A DNA stretch of 64,000 nt from Metridium senile (Eukaryota > Cnidaria > Anthozoa > Actiniaria > Metridiidae), in contig OX459108.1 of NCBI GenBank assembly GCA_949775045.1, positions 5,831,961 to 5,895,960 on the forward strand, in the 5' to 3' direction. Positions 29,727 to 41,700 of this stretch are shown here, piece by piece. Below the pieces are notes generated by a model. It was not told the origin of the DNA. It saw only the letters and a program-made list of their open reading frames with translations, and searched no databases. The first letter of the stretch is position 1. Each line of letters begins with the position of its first letter. A program made the position numbers and the translations under genes.

Positions 29727-32700
29727 ATGGTTTTAACTAAATCATACCTGCGTTATGAACCATCTAGTTGCTTTGCGCTTATTGGAAGTCTTAAGGCAAA
29801 TGTAGTTTTTGTTGATGGTAAAAAATTAGGGCGAAATAACAGTAATCAACTAGCCGTTTGTGCTGCATTACAAGATGTTATCGTTTGGGATACAAGGAAA
29901 CAAGAAAAGGTTTGATCAATTAATCAATAATTCTTTTAAAAGAAAGATAATATAATGAAATTTGTAACTTAACTTTACTGACGTTTTGAGCTTTAGCCCT
30001 TCGTCGGAGGGCTAAAGTTCGAAACGTCAGTAAAGTTAAGTCAACATTTTTTACGGTGTTACATATTAGGGGAACCCAATGGTGGATTTCTTTTGATCGA
30101 TTTTCATCGATTGGGTACTCCGGGTATATTACCTATCGTCAATATCGAACACTGACGCAGCCTATACTAGTTTACTCGCTAGTTTCCATTAATAATTATT
30201 TTATTTAATCACGATTGAACTAAAGGCGATCCCGCTTGTGAGGTCGTGTTGTAGTCGATTACTTACTTTACTACTAATAAGAAAAAGTATTAACACAGGC
30301 TCCCCACCATCCTAATTCGTTCTGGGCTTCCTGTGGTGGGACGGCTAAAAGCCGTTGGTAAACTCATTCAAAGTTGGTCATATTTAACTTCGATATTCAT
30401 GTTCTTTTTTTTCTTTTAGATTTTACTTTACTGTTCCTTGCGATACATTTTAAAGCGTTTTAAAGCGATTTATTCGGCAGCGAATAGGAATCGCTTTAAA
30501 ACGCTTTAAAATGCATTGCAGGGCAAAATAAACCACAAATTCGTAAACAAGAAACATTAAACTTTATTTTGGAACAGTTAAGTAAAATCTAAAAGAAAAA
30601 AAAGAACATGAATATCGAAGTTAAATATGACCAACTTTGAACGAATTTACCAACGGCTTTTAGCCGTTCCACCACAGGAAGCCCAGAACGAATTGGGATG
30701 GTGGGGAGCCTGTGGTATTAAGTGAAAAATCGCATCTCGGTTGGCTCATTGTGGTAAAGCATCGGATTTGCATGAGCCCAAGCAAAATCATGATTACTTA
30801 AGTTTTTGGGGTTTGAAGTATACATAGTTTACTTTGTAGGTGAGTTTGTTTGTAGGCGAATATTTTTGGTGGAATCAGAATTAATTATTTGTAAACTTCT
30901 GAAAGTTATATTCATCCAAAGACAGTCTTTCTTTGTGTATGCATCTTGTATAATCTATATCTCCATGTACTATACAGATATTATAGAGACCCCTATGATT
31001 CTCCATCATGAACTATAATGTACCCTGGCATACTCAATCAATGGCAATCAATCATTGAAGATCAATCGACAAGTTGAAATCAATCAATGAAAGATTACTA
31101 ATTTATATTGATTGAAATTGGTCAATTGATGATCAATTCATAGTCACACATAGCCTGAGAAAACAGACATTCTTTCCCTCTTCTTCCCCCCACGAAACTA
31201 ATGTCTGAGCAACGAGCCGGGAAATTCCATACTGATGATGTAGTGCTACCGATATCAAATTATCTATACACGCGTGGATATCCAATATCAAACTGTTTTT
31301 GGATTCTGAGTTGTTTTAAATCTTGCATTGTAGACACGATGTGTTTGGATAAGCCAACTGGATTTCAGGGAAAATCTATCTATCATTCTCCAAATGGCTT
31401 CGCTTAAAGAGATAGCTTTAATGAAGCATACCGAACATTATATGGCATGGTGGAGCAAGGACATGCTTATAGTTTAATATTTGCCAAAAACATGCCCAAA
31501 CTGTTAATGGTAGCAGATCTAATAATGATGCTTATTCAAAGACCGATCGCTTCAAAAATCCCATCTTATTATCCATCAATACTGCAATACTTTTTAGAGG
31601 GCAAGTCTTACAGAGGTATGAAGGATCCTATATGTTTACGTATTTCAATGTGACTTCAAATGGCTATTTGTCCAACAACAAAATACCGTACATTCAATTC
31701 CACTGCTTGATACCGTGATTTAGTGTATTCAATAAACTTTAAACATAATACACAATCAATTAATATCAGTGTGTCTAGCATACATCAAAATCAGAACTAA
31801 AGTTTCTACATGTTCTAGGGGTCAACAAGCCGGCCACACACAGTTTGTATACTAATGTATTGATGTTCATATTCAGCCAACCACAGACGCTACCTGGATC
31901 TCGGTAGCGCTAGGTCATCAGTATGGAATTTTCCGACTCGTTGCTCAGACGTTAGTTTCACGGGGGAAGAGGAACAAAGGAACGTCTGTTTTCTCAGGCT
32001 AAGTCACACAAAGTTTGTCAATAAATTACATCAATGTGTAGTTCCAGAAAATATCCATACCCCCTCCCCCCCTCGAAAGATCTTTATGAAAAGATCTGAA
32101 ATTAAAAGAAAATACATATTTTACACAAGTATTTAAAAATTCATATCTTTTGATTTTATAGCTCAAATTATGTGTTCTCCTCACTTTGTAGATCCTTTCA
32201 GGAAGATCTTTCGAATGATGTGGTCATTTTGGTCATAGAACAAACTTGAAATTTTGGTGCCAAACTTATGACGTCATTTTCCCACCAAAAAAAAAAAAAA
32301 AAAATCAGAAAAAATAAAAAGAACAAGTTGTAAAGAACATTGACCTGTGTATTTTGGCGAAGTTTCAAAAATTTTTAGGTTGAAGTGGAAAAGTTAGTCA
32401 AACCTTGTTGATTTCAGGTGTCATTTTGGCCACCGTGTTTGTTGATTTTTTGGTGTTTTTGCTATATTTTCCTTGCAATATTGTGCCTATGTCTTCCACG
32501 CTAAGTGAGGGAAACGGTCCTGATTTGGAGGCAGCCATTTTCCCGCTCTCTGTGTGATGTAAGTCGTCCAATAATTTTTTAGTAATTGTACAATTGACAT
32601 CATTCGTCCAATAATTTTTTCAATTATTGGATGATTGAAGTATTTCTTCCAAATTTGGTAAGTCTTAGCAGGTTATAAAAAATAACTGGGCAAAATCGAC

Positions 32701-35700
32701 CAATCAGAAACGGGGAAATATTTTGAATGAATAATAATAACAATTGTCTAGTTGTTGTTTGTAAGAATCGTATGTTGGTTTCAGGTGTGTATTTTTAAGG
32801 GTGGCAAACATGAAGTGACTGCAATGGCCATCAATACTACTCAGCAGAACCTTGCCGTCGGGTAAGAACTAGTTAGTAGAACTATTTTTGAGCAACACGA
32901 TTGGCCAAGAGCAATGATGAATATAGTATGAAGAATAAGTATTGTACATTTACACTCTTGACTGTCTGGTGATTTCCATAGTAACATACATTTTTTTTTA
33001 ACCAATCAGAGCACATTTTTGAGTTTACAATCTGTAATCAATTTTTATATCAGTATGTACAATAATTATATAAAGTTATGACAGTTGACAACAATTATGC
33101 CAAAAATTAATGAACAGTGGGACTTGGAATTAAAGGATTTAAAATTTGTTTTGAAATTGATTTCATTAACTACCAATTTAGCAGAAGGGCAATTATATTC
33201 AAGTTTTCTATTTCTTTCATTATAAAATACAAAATATTTATTTAAAGTTTGCTAAGTTACTGTTTTTTGGTATTAATCTGCTCTATACAAACTAACCTGC
33301 ACTGGAGGGATGTTAAAGAACCACTGAGGATGTAACAAACCCTGGCCATGACCACCCTCAGTGGCTGGCCCATATTAATACATAAAAACTACAAATTCCT
33401 CATGATTGTAAGCCACCAGCAGTGTGTACACATGATAATTGGCCTTTTCTATATCGAGCAAGGGACTGGGTACGAGTACTAATTTAATTGTGGTTCCAGA
33501 AAAAATAACCCCGTCTCATGGGAGAGTAACCAAATATAAGCTTATCGACCAAGTGTTAATTTTGTTGCAATTTGCACAAACTTGTTCAAACTTTCAATTT
33601 TTAGTCACTTGTATTTGTTCTTTCCTGTGAAGGGGTTTATTTTTGAATTAAATTAATTTTGAGAAACTTGGTTCCAGTCCCTTGCTCGACATGGAAAAGG
33701 CTAATTGTAAAGTGCATTTTCTACTTTCACATAACCATAATGCCTTCTATTTTTTTAAAGGGAGGAGAGGGGGGAGGGATAGTTATTATAATTTGTTTGA
33801 CTTGAATTACAATAGCAACCTCCCAAAAGCAGAAGGCATTATGGTTATTGCTTTTTTAAGGTGGCTCGAGGTAGTTTTAAATGGTGCACACATCCCTTTT
33901 TGAATTCGCAATTACATGATCTTACCTTCGCCCCATGAATGTGAATTTTTTACCAAATGACAGTCTTGGATGAAAGTTTCGAATGATGTTTTAATTATGT
34001 AAATCAAAGTTTCCATAGCAACAATAAACAACTTTTTTGTAAAATGGTTTTTCTTAAATATCTTTTGAATTTGAGCTGATTGCGAAAAAACAATAAATGT
34101 GCTGTAAACTGCTACGTTTAGCACATCAATTGGGAAAGTTAGAAAAAAAGTTATCTGTTTGATAACGAATAAATCACGAAAACATTTAAATGTGTATTTT
34201 GTTCGCGTGTAAATATAAGCGGTCAAAACATTTCATAAGATGCACAAATTATCATCTTAATACTGTAGAATGTTTCCTTGGACTTTCATTTAAACTCCCT
34301 GTGGACAGCTCTGGTTAGTATGTAGGCAATGCAGAGATCAAGCTTTTTATTAAAATGACGTTTTGCTTGACGTTTTCACTCTTGCATAACTACGATCACA
34401 ATTACCTATAACTCACAAAAGAACAAACGAAAATGAGTGATATCTTCGCAGTACAATTTTAGATATATAGTCAATAATATTGCAAAATTTCAGCCAAATC
34501 CATATGAAAGAACGTTTTTAAAAGTAGCTTCGAAGTTGAGGTACGAAAGTAGCGCCTGCCGAGTGAAAACTTACTGCATCGAGCGTGACATCGTGTGTTT
34601 ATTTCAGTGGCTGATTAACATGCAGCGAACAGTCTTAAATTCCTCTATGCACGCTTAGTCCACAGGAAGACCAAGTGTACAAGTTTCACATAAAGTACAA
34701 TAATAAATCGGGCGTGTATTGAATGCTAGATTTTATAGTTTAGTGGAATTTGAAATATATTTCAAGCCTTAGTGAATACATCACGAAGAAAACGACCCAT
34801 GTTGTATTCAAGCAGGAATCTGCGATGAGAATAAGAAAATTTAAATAATTACAATATACAAAAAATTATAATAAGACTAAGCGTGCATAGAGGAATTTGA
34901 CACTGTACGCTGCATGTTAATTAGCCACTGAAATAAACACACGATGTCATGCTCGATGCAGTAAATTTTCACTCAACTTCAGCGCTACTTTCATATGGAT
35001 TTGGCTACAATTTTGCAATATTATTGACTATATATTTAAAATTGTACTGCGAAGATATCACTCATTTTCGTTAGTTGTGAGTTATAGGTAATTGTGATCG
35101 TGGTTATGAAAGAGTGAAAACGTCAAGCAAAACGTCATTTTAATAAAAAGCTCGAACTCTGCATTGCCTACATATTAACCAGAGCTGTTCACAGGGAGTT
35201 TAAATGAAAGTCCAAGGAAACATTCTACAGTATTAAGATGATAATTTGTGCATCCTATGAAATGTTTTGACCACTTATATTTACACGCGAACAAAATACA
35301 CATTTAAATTTTTTCGTGATTTATTCGTTATCAAACAGATAACTTTTTTTCTAACTTTCCCAATTGATGTGCTAAACGGGGTTCTTTATAGCACATTTAT
35401 TGTTTTTTCGCAATCAGCTCAAATTCAAAAGATATTTAAGAAAAACCATTTTACATACAAGTTGTTTATCGTTGCTATGGAAACTTTGATTAGCATAATT
35501 AAAACATCATTCAAAACTTTCATCCAAGACTGTCATTTGGTGTAAAATTCACATTCATGGGGCGAACGTAAGATCATGTAATTGCGAATTCAAAAAGGGA
35601 TGTGTGCGCCATTCAAAACTACCTTGAGCCACCTTAAAACATAACAAAATAACTAAATTCCTTAATATTTTTATAGATATGAAGATGGCAGCATTAAGAT

Positions 35701-38700
35701 ATGGAATCTTTCAGAGGGGACTTCTCAAGTAACTTTTAGGTAAAAAATACACCAATATTTTGACAATATGACTATTTTTGAGCAAAAACGATTGGCCAGA
35801 TGGACATTTTACACTGTAGTCATTTCTATAGCGCATGTTTGAATACATATATCTGTAATAAGTGCATCTTGAAGTTGGTTGTAGAATTAATCTTTATCTT
35901 CATTTGATGCCTCATTGGTTGGTGCATACACTTGTATAATTGATAGCTTATATTTCGAGTAGAATCTTGCCTTGATAATTGTCTAACTGATTGGGGACCA
36001 TTCTAACATGATGGCTTTCTTTGACTTAGCACTCATCATCAATGCCACTCCTCCCTGATGTATCTCGTTGTCACCTGTATATATACTAAGAAATCTCCAC
36101 TCTGCAGTGCTAGTGTACCAATCCCTTTACACCTGCTCTCCCTTATTCCTAATATCTTAATTCCATACTCTCTCATCTCTTTGGCCACCTGTGCCGTTTT
36201 TGATGTATCGTTCATCGTGCTTACATTTCAGCATCCAATGCTGGTCTGTTGTTTGATAGGTGCTACTATTGAGCCCATCAGTCTTTGGGTTTCCCTCAGG
36301 CTTTAACCCATACACATCATTACAGTTTATTAGCAGCATTCCTAGTTTGGGTGGTATAAATATTGCTTCTGGTTTCAGTAACATAACTTTATAGGTAGGG
36401 GTTGTTAACCCTGACCTGGAGGACCAGGGAAACATAATTTGTCTGGTCTCTACCCTTGGACCTGTTCGGCTTGGGTGACCCTACCAGGAGTTATTACTTC
36501 AGCCGACATAGCTCTAAGGGTCGAAGAGGCACACAAACTGTCCCACCACGATAAGGTGGTGATCCCTTCGGAACAGACCTATTGGACTGCAACATTTTAA
36601 ATGTTTACACAGGATGTTTTGAAAAATTATTTGTTCTGTATAATTAGAGTTGTGTTGTCTATTGTTTTCTCTAGTGGCCATAAATCAGCAGTTTCTGTTC
36701 TACAGTTTGATCATTCAGGAGGTCTTCTTGCTTCAGGGGGCAGGGTAAGAGTTTTTCCTTAATTTATTGATCATTGAAATGTATATTATATTCTTCTATT
36801 TATTACATCATTTTATCTATACATGTTTATTTGTATATTTTATATTATGAGTGAATAAAGTTCTGTATACTGTAGAAAAGGCAATCATTGAGTTATATTG
36901 TTCTCAAGTATGACAAAGCCAATTGAATGTTTATTTTGGCAGTGAGTGTCTGTCAACCTTGGACAAAAACGTCCACACTAATTATAAAAGACAAAATAAA
37001 AGAAAGAAAAAAAACTGGCTAAATTTCGAATGATATGAGTGATGCAGTGGTCTCCTGCTTGCCTACCACTGCTATTGTTGCTAATACCATAATAATTATA
37101 CATATATATAAGTGTACTGGACCAAGTGTTATGTAATCCATCCATTAGTCTATACGTCAGGCACAGAAGGCATTGGAATTACACAGTTAACTTATCCATT
37201 TCAATTCCATAATTCTTGAAACTTGGCCGTTAAACACAGGTCAATGTTCTCCACAATCATATGTTTTTACTTGTTCTAATTTTTAGATTTTTGAAATAAT
37301 GTCACTAAGCCCAACTACTTAATCTGAGGAATTTTTTAATGTGAATATAAATCATTTTTTACCGCACACCTCATGTGCATATTGAAAAAACGTTTCCTGT
37401 GGTGTATTTGTTTGAATGCGCGCAGATGGGATTCCTGTGGCTTTTCGCATGTGATTTTCTCACAAACTTGCGCGGTGTCCTAGAGCGCAGTATTTTGACA
37501 AAGTTAGAAAAATGGTTGTGTCCTCATAACAAACCAATCACTACAGGAAGCCCAACCATGCACAAAATCCTTTTTTTAATTGGTTCTTTCTATTCAGCTT
37601 GACGCGAGTTAAAAAATAATTTTATTCGCTATGAAAAAATTCCTCAGATGGACTAGTTGGGCTGCCTGTGATTTGGTGCCAAAAATATTTTCAAGTTGGC
37701 TTCATGACCAAACCATATCATTTGAAAGAAATCAACATACAGATCTCAAAATCGAAGAGAATACTTATTTTGAATAATATGCAATCAAAAGATATGATTG
37801 TTTTAAATCTCATATTTTGGCCATTTTGTTATATTTTTAGAAGATTTAAAAAATTCATATCATTCTTATGGTTGCAAAAAAAAAAAGATTTCAATTTTTC
37901 AATTTTAGTCAAATTTTCATTTCAGTAATTTATATTTGTTTATATTTTAATTTCTGTGTAATTTCAGGATACAGATGTTATTGTATGGGATGTTGTCAAT
38001 GAATCAGGATTGTACAGGTAAAGTATTTATCATTCTAAACTAGACGCTCAAAGACCGCTGACATTGAGCTTCCTTAGTTCAAGCCAATTCAGCAACCGGG
38101 GGAGGGGAGGGGGGGGGGGGGGGGTTGGTGCCAGTTCGAAAAAGGTATGTGAGGGTCTTATTTTCAACCATAAAACACCCCTATCCATTTTGTAAGGAAG
38201 TTTCCCCCCCCCCCCCCCGGGTTCAGCGAGCAAGAGTTTATTTATGCTCATGCGACACTGTATACTTGAGGCCCTGTACAGCCGCGGAAGCGAATTTGAA
38301 AAAGAAGAGAACAGTGGATATTGAGTGAGTGTACAAAAAATGGCTCAGCAATATATAAACAAATCAATCACATAACATTTTATTGAAACACTAATAATAT
38401 TGAGGGAAAATGTAAAAATTGTTATGTAACTTATATATTTTGTTTTCCTTTCTTTAAAGTCTTTAAAATTTCGTTTATTTCTTATTTTCAATTTGCTTTT
38501 GTCCACTTTCTTTTTTTATTGAATGAGCAAGTTTATTTTGTTGTTATTTTAATTGATTTGATTTTGCTTTTGCTTTTGCTCCTGCTTATACAACTGCAAG
38601 TTGCCAGTAATTTTATGGCACGCGTGAGTTATTTTATTGCACTCAAATGGCCTTTAAACTCACATGTGCGCTAGCTCTATATTTGGTAGTGCTACCGGAA

Positions 38701-41700
38701 GCCAATTTAGCGACCAAGGTGCAAAAAAAGAAGGGATCTGGAACCACATGACTTCAGATTGTAGCTAGTTTACATAGTTCTGTTGAGTCAGTGTAGAAGA
38801 TGACCGGAGAGTTCTTGGAGGACAGTAATGAGTTGTTAGTTCTTGAATGTTAGACAGAGACTGCATTTACAAAGTAATAAGTAAGAAGAAAATGTACAGT
38901 TGCATGTATAAATTAAATGGAGTTCATTGTCCAGGTATTAATATAAGCTCCTAGCTAGGCTTTCTTGAAAAATATTTTAACCCCAAGCCCTTGCTACCCT
39001 TTAAGTAAAGGCCCGGGCAAATGGCTTCAATAATTGCTTCAACATTGGCTCAATTTTGTTGAACGCTGTAAAATGGTTTTTGAATGATGTTGAACCTAGA
39101 GGGCAAACAGTTTCAACAATTTTGAAATGGGGTGGCAAACGGCTTCAACATTACTATTCAACAAAATACGAACGGATGTTGAAGCAAATGTTGAAGCCAT
39201 TTTTCCTGGGCCTTAAGTAGCTTGAACTTTAATGTTATATTATAATCAACAAACTTATTTATAATAAACATCTTCATTGATATTACGATGTAGGTTAAAT
39301 GGACACAAAGGGATGGTGACGCAATGTTATTTCTTAAAGAAAAAAAATATCTTAATTACAAGGTAACTGAATTAAAATTTTAGAATGATAATTCAATTTT
39401 AATTTATTTCACACTTGCATATACACTTATTTCAAAAATTGTTGTTGCCACTAAAGCAACAAGCACCAAGCCAAGACCTAAATGAATGCTGCAGGTTTTG
39501 TGCTGGTAATATATTGAAATTACACTTGTTATCAACAAAATGGATTGTTAGTAGTACAATAATAGGCATGTGAACTGATGCTCCCATTTTGTTATTAAAT
39601 GTCTTTCTAATTCTTTAGAAAAAGAAGTCTGATAATCAACATGTTACCAGCGCAAAACCTGCAGCATATGCTATGAAAACCACCAAACTGGGGAATGAGT
39701 CCAAATATTTATGCTAAGAACACGCCCACAAAGTGAACACAGCACTGGCAGGAAAAGACAGAGAGTGTGACATCAAAAGAAAGTGGGCATGTTATTAGCA
39801 TATCTTAATATTTGGACCCATTCCCCAGTTTGGTGGTTGTTGTAGTAGTATTTCGAATAATATTACTTCTTAGCAAGTCAAGCACAAATTTATCAACACA
39901 AAGTGAACAGAGCACTGGCGGGAAAAGACGGAGAGTGTGACATCAAAAGAAAGTGGGCATGACTTTAAAAGAAAGTGGGCGTGTTCTTAGCATAAACATT
40001 TGGACCCATTCCCCAGTTTGGTTGTTGTAGTATCAATCATGATCAAAGGCATGATCTTTAATCTGTAAACCATCCAATATTGTTTAAGTTCCAAAGATAT
40101 GCTGGTCAAGATGTGGGACTTAGATACCCAACACTGCTTTCTAACACTTGTGGGCCATAGAAGTGAGGTAAGACAAAAAGCTATTTACAAATGTGACAGT
40201 AGATAAAAACATCATAATTCTAACTAAAACTTGATAGTCTGCAGCTCTTAAATAAGTTAATCATGTACATTAAAAATGTCAATTGAAATACCAACAAGCC
40301 TTAACTAGAGGCAATACAAGTTATACTATTTGCTGTACCCGTGAAAAATTCACTACTTTTCCTAACGCTTGGGCTGCTCTTTGTAATGATTGGGCTCCCT
40401 TTGTCAATGATAATCCAAGATGGCATCCAAGGTGAGATTGCTGCGAGACAATTTTGATTTCTAGTTTTGCAAGCATTTAATTTCTCGTTCCAATTTACCC
40501 CCTATTGCACCCACAATTACCTTTTCTTAGCATTTATGGAATTGCTGGTTTATTGGAATAAGATATGGACATTTTTCGCTTAGCGTATACGCCCTATGCA
40601 AAAAGAGCAAGGGGCTGGGAACGAGCAACATGAAACACCATGAACAATAAAATATTTCAATAATACTTTTCCCTTACAAGAAAGAGCATGTCTAAATTAG
40701 TAATTTTGTAGAGTTCTGTTGTCATATATTGAGTCACTCCAGAGTTATCAGCATTCAAAATGTACCAAAAACGCAAAAGCGAGGCTCTAAAGGCCCAAGT
40801 GCAAATTTTAAGCCAAATCTTGATAAATTCAAAAAGCTGCAACTTTTGATCAGTTAATGTTACTACATTGAAATTTTGGAACATTACGTATTTCGATGTG
40901 CTCTTTCTAATAAAAGCAATGGTGTCTTCTAATACTGATTAAGTAAGGAATTGCCTTTTTGCATAGGGTGTATTATGATGGTTTTTACCAGGCGTCCGCC
41001 ATTTTGTTTTCAACACAAGCGGGAAATTTTGCACATGCATAGTAGTCAGTTGTTTTGTTGCACTCATATTGGACATTGCTTGATGACATATAGGCTACAC
41101 CTCCATATAAAGAGGACAGTAGCCTCAAAAATCTACCAGGCAGACAATATTATAGTCTCCCACATAGCCACAGGTTGTGTCATCATAGTTTACAAAGGGA
41201 TAGGTTTTGGAGACCTGTGTAAGAGGCTAACCTATGGACACAGGTCTGGCTGCCTAACAAGCAACAAATAAGAAAACTTGAAGCATCCTTGTTTCAGTTA
41301 ATTTCTACAGAGTATGAGAAAAGATGGATGGATAAACACCATTAGATTGTGAACAGGTCAACTAAACAGCTTTCTATATTCTTGTGATTAATATTCGCCA
41401 AAATTTTCCCTACTTTTGTGTGTTATTATTATTAAAAAATACATATGTTATTTATGTATATTCATTTCCTTTTCATAACTTATTCCTTTTTTGGCTATAT
41501 TTTTCTCTCTCTTATACATTGTTTATATTATGACTAAAATTGTTTTGCTACTTACATAGCTCACTAGCTTGTATAGCCACCTTGGTTATTCCAGTTAGCC
41601 TAACACTGAAAAAAACAAATTGTTAATTATTATTTTCCAACATGTTAACTTAAGTTGTAGAATATATTGTCATTGAACAAATTCAAGAAATGGCAAACAC

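Noticed and set aside
40951..41271. 106-codon open frame as a gene
   Set aside because: It starts within the end of a MITE and shows no family features; likely chance.
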